From contig OZ244817.1 in assembly GCA_965220305.1 (NCBI GenBank), positions 1,426,001-1,490,000 of the forward strand: DNA of 64,000 nt, written 5' to 3'. Within the stretch, counting starts at the first letter, position 1, and each line of letters opens with the position of its first letter. Position numbers and translations under genes: made by a program. The notes under the pieces were generated by a model that saw nothing but the letters and a program-made list of their open reading frames with translations, had not been told where the DNA came from and searched no databases. This document shows, piece by piece, positions 33,820 through 42,094 of the stretch. This DNA is from G965220305 sp965220305. GTDB lineage: Bacteria; Chloroflexota; Dehalococcoidia; Lucifugimonadales; UBA3495.

Positions 33820-35370
33820 TCAAGACCTGGAGTTGTAGACCGTGTGGGGCGAGGCGTCCTGGGGCAACGTTCCCTGGTAGAAGCGACGCAGGTGGGGTTC
33901 CACCAGACGGGCCAGTTCCCGGCGCTCCTCTTCTTGGGGAGATAAGGGCCGGTCCAGGGCTTCTTTAAGTTCCTTGAAAAGGGCCTCCTTGTCCACCCGG
34001 GTCAGTTGACCGTCGCGCAGCACCACCTCGCCGTCCACCATCACCGTGTTCACGTCAATGCCCCGCCCCCGGTGGACCAGGGCGTCCACCACTGAAACCG
34101 AGGGGTCCAGGAAGGGTTCCTCTATATTGCGCAAGTCCAGCAGCACCAGGTCGGCCCGCTTGCCGGGTTCCAGGGTGCCGATGCGGTCGCCGAACCAACT
34201 GGCGTAGGCCCCGTTCACCGTCGCCATCTGGAGCACCTGGTAGGACGTGGGAGGCTCCAAGTCGATGCCGGGCACCCGGTGGATTTTCAGCACCAGCCGC
34301 ATCTCCTGGAACAGGTCCTTATCGTCGTTCAAACCGGCCTCATCGCTGCCAATTGCCACCTTGATTCCCGCCGCCAGGATTTTCCCCATGGGGGCAATCC
34401 CGCTCTGTAGCCGGAGGTTGGAGCTGGCGTTGTGGCAGATGTTGGTCCCGGTGGCGGCCATCAGCCGCAGGTCTTCATCGGTGGCCCAAACGCTGTGCCC
34501 GCAAGTCACCTCCGGGCCCAGGAATCCCAACTCGTACAGGTGATGCAACGGGGTCTTGCCGTAAGCCTGGAAGCCGTATAGCTTCTGATAGACCGTCTCC
34601 TGAAGGTGGATGTGAATTCCGGTGCTGTAGCGAGTCGCCAACTGCTTCAGGGCAACCAGCAACTCATCGGAGCAGCGATGGACATTGCTAGGGGCCATGG
34701 TCACCTGTACCCGCTCGTGCTGGTTGTTGCCGTACTTCTGGCAAATCTCCTCCAGTACGGGCATCACCTCGGCCACGGGCCAGTAGCTGGGGGACATAAA
34801 TGAACGGTAGCGTTCCGCCAGGTCGCCGGGCATCTGAGAGGCGAAGTCCTGCTCGCCGCCGCCGGTCCCGGCCACCATGGAGTTCTGGTCCACCACCGAC
34901 GGGGCGTAGGAGACGCGCATACCCGAGGTCTGGTAGGCGCTAACCACCTTGTCGGCAATCTCCAGGCTGACCGGACCATAGCCCCGACCCGGCGAGTGTA
35001 TCGCCTGGACCGTGGTGGTCCCCGTTTCAAGCATCTGGACCGCCCCATACAGTTGGTCCAGGTAGGGGTCTATGAGCCTGGTGCCAATTCGGGCCAGGCT
35101 CCACATCTCCAGGGGCAGGTCCGGGGCGCCCATCTGGAAGGGGGTCAGTCCCACGTGGAAATGGTCGTTCACCAGGCCCGGCATTACCACGTGATTGACG
35201 GAGCCGATGACCTCGGCGTCGGGGTGCCTGTCCCGGAGTTCCCGGTATCCGCCCACCTCCTCGATCCTGCCGTCCTGTTGCAGGACTGCCCCATCGGTAA
35301 TCACGTCGGCGGAGGCTGCGCCCGTAACCTTGCAGACGACGTATTTTCCGCGTATCAAAGATGAAGCCAT
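33820..35370 (-). CDS. Amidohydrolase, AtzA/TrzN/cytosine-deaminase-like
   Basis: 516 residues in the chlorohydrolase/deaminase subgroup. The first metal pair is in PGLVNDHFHVGL (His70, His72). Further ligands follow in IHIHLQET near 249, TCGHSVWATDED near 283, and IGSDEAGLNDDKDL near 340 (Asp). The small beta-sandwich is split between the N-terminus (SLIRGKYVV, DGAVLQQDGRIEEVG) and C-terminus (KRADLVLLDLRNIEEPF, VMVDGEVVLRDGQL), as in the family. Such enzymes remove amino or chloro groups from purines, triazines or similar N-heterocycles. Stands alone; substrate unknown. Length is slightly above the usual 450-480. Confidence 0.87.
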   Translation of the reverse strand: MASSLIRGKYVVCKVTGAASADVITDGAVLQQDGRIEEVGGYRELRDRHPDAEVIGSVNHVVMPGLVNDHFHVGLTPFQMGAPDLPLEMWSLARIGTRLIDPYLDQLYGAVQMLETGTTTVQAIHSPGRGYGPVSLEIADKVVSAYQTSGMRVSYAPSVVDQNSMVAGTGGGEQDFASQMPGDLAERYRSFMSPSYWPVAEVMPVLEEICQKYGNNQHERVQVTMAPSNVHRCSDELLVALKQLATRYSTGIHIHLQETVYQKLYGFQAYGKTPLHHLYELGFLGPEVTCGHSVWATDEDLRLMAATGTNICHNASSNLRLQSGIAPMGKILAAGIKVAIGSDEAGLNDDKDLFQEMRLVLKIHRVPGIDLEPPTSYQVLQMATVNGAYASWFGDRIGTLEPGKRADLVLLDLRNIEEPFLDPSVSVVDALVHRGRGIDVNTVMVDGEVVLRDGQLTRVDKEALFKELKEALDRPLSPQEEERRELARLVEPHLRRFYQGTLPQDASPHTVYNSRS

Positions 35371-35623
35371 TACTCCTCCCGGTCACCGGCGGGTGGCTGT
35401 TGCCGGCGCCTTGGGGTTGGGGTTACCACCGGCTGACCCGCCTTGCTGCGGGTAAGTATAACCCAAGGGGGCGGCCCGACGAAGCCGGTGGCCCGGGTTT
35501 CCATACCCCAAACATGGCTGCCGCAGATATACGGGAACTGGTCTCGCCTACCGGCGGAGAGGATGTCGCGTTGTCTGGAGTCTGCCCCGGTGCCAGAGTT
35601 CTTGCAGTGGCAACAACTCTCTA

Positions 35624-35941
35624 CTAGATTGTGACTTCCCTGCATTCCCCGGGTTCCAAGGTGTTAAATGCCTCGAGGATTCGCTCGACACGCAACTGAA
35701 TACGAGGCCAGGAAGTTGAAAGCAGGACCAGCACTGCCAGACTTCTGTCAGCAATATTCTGCTGGTGCCTTAGGTTCTGGTCCGTGGTAATCAGAAGCTG
35801 ATAGCCTTCCTGCTCCGCCCTGTCGAGCAACACACCATTTTGCAGATTAGACCATCCTCGTTCAAAGGCGGTATCGACTGAGTGCCCAGATAGATACCTG
35901 CGAAGGGGGGCGGGAGTGCCTTGGTCAAAAAGGACTTTCAC
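35624..35941 (-). CDS. DUF5615 family PIN-like protein, probable toxin
   Basis: 105 residues from GTG 35941. The start KVLFDQGTPAPLRRYL, middle DTAFERGW, and LLITTDQNLRHQQNI carry the acidic residues of a PIN-like fold (Asp near 6, Asp near 26, Asp near 57). DUF5615 proteins are the toxin-like half of pairs with DUF433 proteins and probably act as ribonucleases, by analogy with VapC. The GTG overlaps the preceding DUF433 stop (35938-35941, GTGA), so translation is coupled, as is usual for toxin-antitoxin operons. An ORF reading further upstream exists but is just the DUF433 gene in another frame. Confidence 0.83.
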   Translation of the reverse strand: MKVLFDQGTPAPLRRYLSGHSVDTAFERGWSNLQNGVLLDRAEQEGYQLLITTDQNLRHQQNIADRSLAVLVLLSTSWPRIQLRVERILEAFNTLEPGECREVTI

Positions 35942-36165
35942 GAATAAGCTGGGCCCGTCAGGGCCTTGACTTCGTGGTCGAGGACCGCCTCGACCTTCCA
36001 CCTATCAACTCCGGGGAACCAGTCGAGGAACTCCCCTACCGATGCGCCATCTTTGAGATTCTCGAACAGAGCAGCTACGGGTACCCGCGTCCCACGAAAT
36101 ACCCAAGCTCCACCGACCTTGCTAGGATGGCGTTCAACTCCACTACAAGACTCCCAGTCGACCAT
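35938..36165 (-). CDS. DUF433 family protein, probable antitoxin
   Basis: 75 residues from ATG 36165, with GGAGGGAGG about 8 bases upstream. The DUF433 core is complete: RHPSKVGGAWVFRGTRVPVAALFENLKDG followed by GEFLDWFPGVDRWKVEAVLDHE, a winged-helix-like DNA-binding protein. It precedes and overlaps the DUF5615 gene. Antitoxins of this kind usually repress their own promoter. The gap 36166-36599 upstream has no gene; only degenerate GCTCACCCTGAGCTTGTCAAA repeats occur there. Confidence 0.85.
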   Translation of the reverse strand: MVDWESCSGVERHPSKVGGAWVFRGTRVPVAALFENLKDGASVGEFLDWFPGVDRWKVEAVLDHEVKALTGPAYS

Positions 36166-36467
36166 ATGATTGCCTCCCTCCGCCATTTGCATTCAATAAG
36201 GCTGGCCGCAACTCACCCAACTGCCCCCTTTTATTTTACCCAATTGCCAACCCAAGAGTCGCGGCTTTCGTGTTTCGCTGCTTAAAGCACCTCCGCTGAC
36301 TGAAAAGTGAGTTTACAGTCCGACTACACCGCACCTGGTATCGGGAGTCTACCACACGGGGCCGGTGTAATTGCTGATAGCCTCGCGGTGGCTTACCGCC
36401 AGGGATTCTTGTAGGGTCCGCGGGGTAGCCGGGGTCTTTTGAAAGTCCCTGGTCAGGTGCTTCCCGG

Positions 36468-36535
36468 CTCACCCTGAGCTTGTCAAAGGACCGGCATATG
36501 CCATGGCTCACCCGGGCTTGTCAAAAGACAGGCCC
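36468..36535. repeat. Two degenerate GCTCACCCTGAGCTTGTCAAA repeats
   Basis: GGCTCACCCTGAGCTTGTCAA (36468) and GGCTCACCCGGGCTTGTCAA (about 36506) lie in direct order in a gene-free gap. They are half-arms of the palindrome at 776-837. Confidence 0.55.
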
Positions 36536-36599
36536 GCCTCGCGGGGATTTCACTGTGCAATCAACAGACTCCGGCGTGCCCCGGCCTTGCTCCATCGGG

Positions 36600-37652
36600 T
36601 TAGTCTCGGAAGTGGGGCATCACCTGTTCGCTGAAGAGCCTCAGGGATTCCACGGTCTTTTCCGGGGACATGAGGCCCCGGTTGGTGAGCATCAGGTTGC
36701 GAATGCCGGCGTCGCGCATTTGGGACAATTGTTCCGCCACTCTTTGGGGCCCGCCGATAATGTTCTCCGAGGCATCGGGGTCAGGCGTCGCGGCGTATCC
36801 CTCCGGGCCCATGGGTGGGACTTGACGCTCCATCGGGTACTCGGCTGGGTTCCAGCGGGTGCGGTAGTCCTCCATCCTGGTGAAAGCATCGTATTGGGCG
36901 GGGAGGAACTCTGCCAAGGCTTGCTCGTCGGTAGCGGCCAGGTGCATCTCGCGCCAGACCCAAATCTGGTCCAGGTTGCGCTCGATGGCCGCCGGGTCGA
37001 AGCCAGCTTCCTGCATGGCCTCCCGGTACAACCGGATGTGGGCGGCTGTGGAGTTGGTGGAACGGCCCCGCAGGAGGATGGGACGACCGATGCGCCCCAT
37101 CTCTTTGATCGACTCCTCGTTGAGGCAGGCCCGGGCCAGCCTGGGGTGGGGTTTCTGGAAGGGTCGAGGCCGCACCGAGGGAAACGAGACCTGGTAATAC
37201 TTGCCCTTGAACTCTAGGTTGTCGGTGGTCCAGGCCTTGACCAGCAACTCCTCGGCCTCTTCCATCTGCTCCACGCCCAGTCCCGGGTTGGAGCCAAACC
37301 CAATGTACTCGTAGGCATTGTAGTTGGAGCCCTTCGCCGTCCCCACAATCAGGCGTCCCTGGCATAGGTTGTCCAGCAGGGCGGTCTGGATGGCTACCCG
37401 CACCGGATTGTGCAGCGGCAGTTCCAGGATGCCAAATCCAAGTTCAATCCTCTTGGTCTTCATCGCCAGGGCGCTGGCGAATACTAACGGGTCTCCGTAT
37501 ACACACTCGCCGGTGAAATAATGCTCGGCGATCCAGATGGCGTCGAATCCCAGCTCTTCCACCAACTCGGCCTCGGCCAGGCACTCCTGGATCGCCTGCT
37601 CGTCGCGGGAGTCGTCGAACTTCATCGGGTAGAAAAAATGCCCGAAGCGCAT
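36600..37652 (-). CDS. LLM class flavin-dependent oxidoreductase (luciferase-like monooxygenase)
   Basis: 350 residues of the luciferase-like TIM barrel: FGHFFYPMKFDD at the start, ELVEELGFDAIWIAEHYFTG near 30-48, MKTKRIELGFGILELPLHNPVRVA, then GRLIVGTAKGSNYNAYEYIGFG and PRLARACLNEESIKEMG. The EHYFTG motif and length point to the FMN-dependent monooxygenase subgroup (as in alkanal or hydrocarbon monooxygenases) more than to the short F420 type at 17712. Reduced flavin must come from a reductase elsewhere. It stands alone on the minus strand. Confidence 0.87.
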   Translation of the reverse strand: MRFGHFFYPMKFDDSRDEQAIQECLAEAELVEELGFDAIWIAEHYFTGECVYGDPLVFASALAMKTKRIELGFGILELPLHNPVRVAIQTALLDNLCQGRLIVGTAKGSNYNAYEYIGFGSNPGLGVEQMEEAEELLVKAWTTDNLEFKGKYYQVSFPSVRPRPFQKPHPRLARACLNEESIKEMGRIGRPILLRGRSTNSTAAHIRLYREAMQEAGFDPAAIERNLDQIWVWREMHLAATDEQALAEFLPAQYDAFTRMEDYRTRWNPAEYPMERQVPPMGPEGYAATPDPDASENIIGGPQRVAEQLSQMRDAGIRNLMLTNRGLMSPEKTVESLRLFSEQVMPHFRD

Positions 37653-37807
37653 CCTACCTCCAACCCTTTTCGGGGCTTTGGCCCAATTCTCAGATTTCAG
37701 TGACTGGGGGCGAGTATATAGTCGGCCCCGGCGAGATTCAACCGACTATGGCATCCGCAAGGGGTTATTTGAAGGCGGTTGCCCCAAGTCATAGTCGCTC
37801 ACCCCGT

Positions 37808-37893
37808 ACTTGTCGATGGGTAGGCTCGCCATTAGCGGGATGCGCTAACCGCTCATCCTGAGCTTGTCGAAGGGTAGGCTCACCATCAGCGGG
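37808..37893. repeat. Tandem degenerate CTTGTCGAAGGGTAGGCTCACCATCAGCGGG repeats
   Basis: Two 31-base units at 37808-37838 and 37863-37893 differ at few positions and belong to the family of the 776 palindrome. They lie in the 430-base gap between the LLM and DinB genes, together with a promoter candidate. Confidence 0.6.
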
Positions 37894-38015
37894 TCTCGGC
37901 AGAACGAAAGTGTCGGCGGTCATTTAGAGGACTACTTGCAGTATCCGGGACTTTTTGCGGGTAGGTCGGGGCTCCGACGCGGAGATGGGGCTTGTCGGGA
38001 CTACCAGGCGACGTC

Positions 38016-38024
38016 TGATATAAT
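38016..38024 (+). promoter_or_regulatory. Extended -10 promoter for the DinB gene
   Basis: TGATATAAT is an exact extended -10 sequence (38016-38024), 58 bases before the TTG start at 38083. A poor -35 (TTGTCG at 37992) is 21 bases upstream, as often seen with extended -10 promoters. Confidence 0.5.
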
Positions 38025-38082
38025 GGCGGGCGAACGCTGCTTGGTCCTACTGTCCTCGCAAGTTTAAGTCTGGGGTGAAGTC

Positions 38083-38640
38083 TTGGAATTATTGGAGTTC
38101 ATATCTGAAAGTCTGGCCCAGGTACACTTAAGGCTGATGGAGACCTGCGAGGGACTCACTCAGGAACAGGTGCTATGGCGTCCGGTCCCAGGGACCAACA
38201 ACATTGGCTTCATTCTCTGGCACATGAGCCGGGCCCAGGACAACACGGCCCGGCAGTTGGCCGGGGGCGTCCCGGGACTTTGGGAATCGGAGAAATGGTA
38301 CGAAAAGTTCGACCAGCCCATAGACTCGCCCGACCCCGGCGACAAGATGGGGCTGCAAGCACTGCCGATTCCGGACCTGGAAGTGTTAATCGGATATTCG
38401 CGGGCCGCCCACCGCTGGACCCAGGAGTTGCTAAGGGACCTCGACCCGGCAACCCTGGACCGGGCGGTAGACCCGTCGCGGCCCGAGCGCACACTTATCA
38501 GGTTGTTGCGTCACGCCATCACCCACAAGAACAACCACCACGGGCAGATAGACTACATTCGCGGCCTTCAGGACCAGACCTGGGACTTGCCGCCGGGAAC
38601 GGGGATGGTGCTTCCCCAAACCAGCGTCCCGCAAGCCTAG
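38083..38640 (+). CDS. DinB family (four-helix bundle) protein
   Basis: 185 residues with a TTG start and GGGGTGAAG just upstream. The DinB/YfiT-like bundle is visible: LLEFISESLAQVHLRLMETCEGLTQEQVLWRPVPGTNNIGFILWHMSRAQDN with the first metal His in LWHMSR (about 48), and the later pair in HKNNHHGQIDYIRGL (about 147-151). These three His positions bind divalent metal. Family members include thiol S-transferases such as those for bacillithiol or mycothiol and many of unknown role. Alone in its transcription unit. Confidence 0.85.
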   Translation: MELLEFISESLAQVHLRLMETCEGLTQEQVLWRPVPGTNNIGFILWHMSRAQDNTARQLAGGVPGLWESEKWYEKFDQPIDSPDPGDKMGLQALPIPDLEVLIGYSRAAHRWTQELLRDLDPATLDRAVDPSRPERTLIRLLRHAITHKNNHHGQIDYIRGLQDQTWDLPPGTGMVLPQTSVPQA

Positions 38641-39403
38641 ACTTATCCGCCGCCGCCAGCGCCTACTCCGGTAGTCGCCGAAAGCCCAAGGGTCCCTCGT
38701 CTTCGATGTGCTTACGCCCGTGGGAACGCAACGTCGTAGTGGCTGCGGTCGGTTAGTGTCCGGGCCGCCATCAGCAAATTACCTGTGGGTTTGGTCGCAT
38801 TTTGAGTCCATCCACTCCCGTCTTGTAATACGATGGGAGCCGGACGGCAGATGTTCGGCCTTCAGCCAGCCTGTTCGCGATCAGAGAGGATAATGCGAAT
38901 GGGCGGAGGAGGGAAGGGTGTGCTGGAATGCAAGGGAAGCCTCCCCGATAGCCCGGCTGTATTAGAAGCTTGGTCTGTTCAGAAGCGGTACGATGGCGAC
39001 TCCAGGCAAATAGTCGTAAATAGGTACGGGCTTGTCGTAGGGTCGAGTTACGCCCGACCTCACGAGAGCCTGGGGCGCTTCGGCGTGGTGGAACAGATGG
39101 GAACCCGTCCTATGAGTCCAGACACCCATCAACTGAGGCAACCCCAGCTTCCCAATGGCCCATAGTTCCAAATCCGCGCTAGCAAGTCGGAGTCGTCCTG
39201 TATAATCTGAGACGAAGGACACCCATACTGCTGGTAATATCCTTCGATGGGTCTGGCTTGATAGAGCGCTGGAGCTCCAAGACAAGGCGGGGGAGAGCCG
39301 CTATTCCCTGGGTATGGCGGTAAGCGTCGTGCCATTGCCGGGTGAAACCAGAGGTACCTTGAATTATTTGCCGTTTTAGACGGCAGTCAGTGAAGAAGCA
39401 AAA
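38641..39403. other. Gene-poor stretch, no supported feature
   Basis: About 760 bases without a convincing gene. Overlapping open frames of 60-110 codons occur on both strands but have no family resemblance, no good start and unusual composition. A TATAAT at 39201 lacks a matching -35. It may be decayed sequence. Confidence 0.5.
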
Positions 39404-39790
39404 ATGTGTGAACACTGTCCAATCCGCAAGTCATGGAGAACGGAACTAGCCGAGGATGATATTCTCCCCTGCGAATATGTAGAGGACTTAGACCACGATG
39501 GCTGCTCGGCACGGGCCATAGCCCTGGTAACCGGGCGGTACGTGGAAGACCATCTCTGCGTCGATTGCGCCGACAAGGAAACCGACCAATCGGATGAGGA
39601 GGTAGAGGACTTCCTGAGCAAGCATGGGTTTCAAAAAGGCGTGGACTATCTGGCTATAACTGAGTCCTTCGAGGAATGCACCGAGCCATCATGCGGCAAT
39701 CCCGCCAGTTATGCCAAATTGGTCATCGAGACATGGGCTTATTGTGAAGACCATATGCTGCCTGCTGGTCACGGGGTAACGGAGGCATAG
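39404..39790 (+). CDS. Small acidic Cys-rich hypothetical protein
   Basis: 128 residues, not recognised. It has nine Cys, grouped as MCEHCPIRK at the start, LPCEY and DGCSAR near 22-33, LCVDCADKE near 51-56, then ECTEPSCGNPASY near 92-104 and AYCEDHM near 116. The repeated form Cys-x(n)-GC/CG-A...Y...CEDH looks like two copies of one module (about 22-56 and 91-118) that could each hold a zinc or iron. The protein is very acidic. Its composition is less GC-rich than its neighbours. RBS is weak (GAAGAAG). Possibly a DNA- or protein-binding zinc protein; that is a guess. Confidence 0.6.
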   Translation: MCEHCPIRKSWRTELAEDDILPCEYVEDLDHDGCSARAIALVTGRYVEDHLCVDCADKETDQSDEEVEDFLSKHGFQKGVDYLAITESFEECTEPSCGNPASYAKLVIETWAYCEDHMLPAGHGVTEA

Positions 39791-39868
39791 AAGAAGCAGA
39801 CAACATGGAGTCCGCAGAAAGCACTGCGAGCCAAGTTCATAGGAGAGAAGTTTTAGTATTGAGAGCGT

Positions 39869-39943
39869 TGGCTCCCCAGGTAGGATTCGAACCTACGACC
39901 TAGCGGTTAACAGCCGCCCGCTCTACCGCTGAGCTACTGGGGA
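39869..39943 (-). tRNA. tRNA-Asn (GTT), CCA end encoded
   Basis: On the minus strand the sequence folds as a standard cloverleaf: acceptor TCCCCAG/CTGGGGA, D arm GCTC-AGCGGTA-GAGC, anticodon arm GGCGG-CTGTTAA-CCGCT with anticodon GTT, T arm GTAGG-TTCGAAT-CCTAC, discriminator G, then CCA at 39871-39869 in the genome. The body is 72 nt. No other tRNA is adjacent. Confidence 0.95.
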
Positions 39944-40029
39944 ACGAAGATGAGGGGACGCTGCCATGCAGCGTAGGGGATTGTAGCATTTCCCAGTTAA
40001 ACTCTCAAGAGTACGCCCGCCGCGCCCCA

Positions 40030-40188
40030 CAGGGTCTTTCGATTGTTACCATTCCGTTCTTACCCCTCATCACCCCGCCTTCGCGGAGTGCAGGCTCTGG
40101 GCTTGTCGTAGGACTCCCCAGCCGGCACAACCCCCCCACCCCTGGTTTCCGGCCTCCGCCGGAATGACGGACGTGGTATAAGGCCCTT
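40030..40188. repeat. Composite intergenic repeat, CAGGGTCTTTCGATT-ended
   Basis: Left end CAGGGTCTTTCGATTGTTACC (40030); right end TATAAGGCCCTT (about 40177-40188). Interior has CCGCCTTCGCGGAG near 40076 and the CCTGGTTTCCGGCCTCCGCC hairpin at 40141. It fills much of the gap between the tRNA and hsp20, where no gene is seen. Confidence 0.55.
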
Positions 40189-40521
40189 CCGTACCACCCT
40201 TCACGCCGGGCTTGCCAAACCATCGGAACTGCCGGCACGCCAGGCCCATCGTCAACGGAGACTGCGCCATGCGGTTTCTGAGGGAAACGTCCCTCGCTGG
40301 CCGAGTGGCCGCCCCTCCCGCAATCCCCAACAGTCGGCCAACTCAGCAGCTCCAGAAATCCGTCAGCCACCCGGCCAGCGTATCTTAAACCGGGAACCCG
40401 GAAAGTGTGGCTCTCCGTTCACTATTGAATGGTCCATCATCTCTTCCGGTGGCGCCTTTCCCCCAAGGCGCCACCCCAGGGGACTCGAAGCCTAACCGGG
40501 TTATCGAGTCCCCACATAGAA

Positions 40522-40549
40522 GACGGGGAGAGCTTTCGCTCTCCCCGTC
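40522..40549 (-). terminator. Intrinsic-type terminator of hsp20
   Basis: GACGGGGAGAGC (40522-40533) and GCTCTCCCCGTC (40538-40549) form a perfect 12-bp stem; on the minus strand the loop is GAAA, a stable GNRA tetraloop, followed by TTCTATG. It lies 24 bases after the restored hsp20 stop at 40574, inside the false C-terminal extension of the frameshifted reading. Confidence 0.75.
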
Positions 40550-40573
40550 GATATGTCCGACCCTGGGCCAGGT

Positions 40574-41013
40574 TTACTTGGTCTCGCTCTCGATGACGCC
40601 GTTAGGCGCGAGCTTGAACTGCTTGGCCTTCTTGGATCCGCCTTGGGCAGCGTGATGGTCAACACGCCGTGCTCGTAGCTGGGGGCAGCCCGGTCGGTGT
40701 CAACTGTATTGGGCAGCCGCAGGGAACGGTGAAAAGCGCCGAACCGCCGTTCCCGGACCAGGTACTCGCCACCGTTACGCTCCGATTCCGTCTTGGTGGC
40801 TCCCTTGATGGTAATGTCGATGTCCTCCGGTTTGACCCCGGGCAACGACGCTTCCACCAGGATATTGTCTCCTTCCTCGCAAACGTCCAGGGGCATGGAC
40901 CACCGCTCCATGTCCGGTTCCTCCGCCGTGGGGTAAGCGCCGCGCCACATCCGGTCTATGGCTTCCTGCATCCGCCGCATGTCGCTGAATGGGTCCCAAC
41001 GTCGTAGTACCAT
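40574..41013 (-). pseudogene. Hsp20/alpha-crystallin small heat-shock protein, single-base frameshift near C-terminus
   Basis: From ATG 41013 the frame gives MVLRRWDPFSDMRRMQEAIDR, then the alpha-crystallin domain (LPGVKPEDIDITIKG, then RRFGAFHRSLRLPNTVD and YEHGVLTITLPKA), and then turns into a Ser/Arg/Pro-rich non-homologous tail that runs through the terminator to 40501. In the neighbouring frame the sequence from about 40636 reads KKAKQFKLAPNGVIESETK and stops at 40574, the normal end of such proteins. One base appears lost near GGATCC at 40634-40639. The restored protein would be about 146 residues, the usual length. It is an ATP-independent holdase that keeps unfolding proteins soluble. 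Divergent from the cbpA-hspR-clpC operon and likely under the same HspR control. Confidence 0.85.
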
Positions 41014-41083
41014 GGATCAATACCTCCTTATTTTTCTAATCCGGTTGGGAGGGCCTTCAGCTATTCCCAACCTTGCAAGAAGT

Positions 41084-41112
41084 ATTGTAAGAACTTGAGT
41101 GTAGAATGTCAA
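41084..41112 (-). promoter_or_regulatory. Promoter of hsp20 overlapping an ACTTGA-N10-TCAAGT operator
   Basis: Minus strand: TTGACA (complement of 41107-41112), 17-base spacer, TACAAT (complement of 41084-41089), a near-consensus housekeeping promoter 70 bases before the hsp20 ATG. The inverted repeat ACTTGA-N10-TCAAGT (41093-41114) covers the -35 and spacer. It resembles the HAIR operator of HspR, CTTGAGT-N7-ACTCAAG (that is CTTGA-N11-TCAAG), with one base less between halves. Confidence 0.75.
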
Positions 41113-41166
41113 GTATATGAACTCTATACATATCATCTCTCATCATATTAGTAATATCAAACTACA

Positions 41167-41195
41167 TTGACTTTTAGAGTCAAGTACGCTATACT
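41167..41195 (+). promoter_or_regulatory. Promoter of cbpA-hspR-clpC overlapping a TTGACT-N5-AGTCAA operator
   Basis: TTGACT (41167-41172), 17-base spacer, TATACT (41190-41195). The inverted repeat TTGACT-N5-AGTCAA (41167-41183) begins at the -35 box itself, so a bound repressor would block it. The half-sites TTGA/TCAA are shared with the operator at 41093. The leader to the ATG at 41233 is about 30 bases. Confidence 0.75.
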
Positions 41196-41232
41196 ATTCA
41201 TGGAACGAGATAGCTAAAAGCGGCACGTTATT

Positions 41233-42093
41233 ATGAGCACATATTACGAAATATTGGGCGTCTCCAAGACCGCCACCGAGAGGGACATCCGGCAGGCCTA
41301 CCGCAAACTGGCCCGCCAGCACCACCCCGATGTCAATCAAGGGGACCCGGCGTCTGAGGAAAAGTTCAAAGACATAAACGAGGCCTACAGCGTACTTTCC
41401 GACCCGGACAAACGGCAGAAGTACGATAAGTACGGCGACCAGATAGCAGAGGCGGAAGCCCAGTCCCGCTCCCGGGGCGGCTTCCACCGCTCCACCTCTG
41501 GCGACTTCGACCACAGAGCCGCCGCCTCGGAGCCCAGCGGCAGCATCTTCGACCAACTGTTCCGTGACCTGGGCCAGAAAATGCGGCCCGCGCCAACGCC
41601 GGAATACGCGGTTGAAGTGACGTTGGAAGAAGCCCAAAAGGGGGCCAGCCGCCTGGTCCACCTGCCCGAGGGTCGCCGGCTGGAGGTGCGCATTCCCCCC
41701 GGAGTGGACAACGGCTCCCGCATCCACATCCCCGCCGGGGGCAAGGAGAAGGGGGACTTTTACCTGGTAGTGTCGGTACAGGAACACGAAAGGTTCCTGC
41801 GGGAAGGCAAGAACCTCTATTGCGAAATGGAAGTGCCCCTGGAGGACGTGGTCCTGGGGGGAGAAATAACCGTCCCCACCCTAACCGGAAAGGTGGCCCT
41901 GACCATTCCCCCCGAGACCCAGAACGGCCAGCGGTTCCGTTTGGCGGGCCAGGGAATGCCTACCCTGAACCAGCCGGGGCAGCGGGGAGACCTGTTCGCC
42001 ACGGTAAAGGTGTCCATGCCAACGGGACTCTCGGAACAAGAGCGGGGGCTGTTCCGCCAGATTAAGGAGTCCCGGGCCGCCAGGAGTAGATAA
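41233..42093 (+). CDS. cbpA: DnaJ-family co-chaperone of the CbpA type (no zinc finger)
   Basis: 286 residues. J domain at 1-70 with helix II positives and the HPD motif at 31-33 (QHHPDVNQGDP), needed to stimulate the ATPase of DnaK. A short linker (about 75-110) rich in Arg, Ser and Phe replaces the Gly/Phe region, and there is no CxxCxGxG zinc domain. The C-terminal substrate-binding domains follow: YAVEVTLEEAQKGASRLVHLPEGRRLEVRIPPGVDNGSRIHIPA and VPLEDVVLGGEITVPTLTGKVALTIPPETQNGQRFRLAGQGMP. First gene of the heat-shock operon; dnaK and grpE are not in this window. Stop is one base before the hspR ATG. Confidence 0.9.
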   Translation: MSTYYEILGVSKTATERDIRQAYRKLARQHHPDVNQGDPASEEKFKDINEAYSVLSDPDKRQKYDKYGDQIAEAEAQSRSRGGFHRSTSGDFDHRAAASEPSGSIFDQLFRDLGQKMRPAPTPEYAVEVTLEEAQKGASRLVHLPEGRRLEVRIPPGVDNGSRIHIPAGGKEKGDFYLVVSVQEHERFLREGKNLYCEMEVPLEDVVLGGEITVPTLTGKVALTIPPETQNGQRFRLAGQGMPTLNQPGQRGDLFATVKVSMPTGLSEQERGLFRQIKESRAARSR

Positions 42094-42094
42094 T

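Noticed and set aside
35443..35634. Small frames between the deaminase-like gene and the DUF5615 gene
   Set aside because: Short, no RBS, no family; treated as an ordinary gap.
38833..39285. Overlapping 110- and 107-codon frames on opposite strands
   Set aside because: No family likeness, weak starts, and neither fits operon structure. Left as unassigned.
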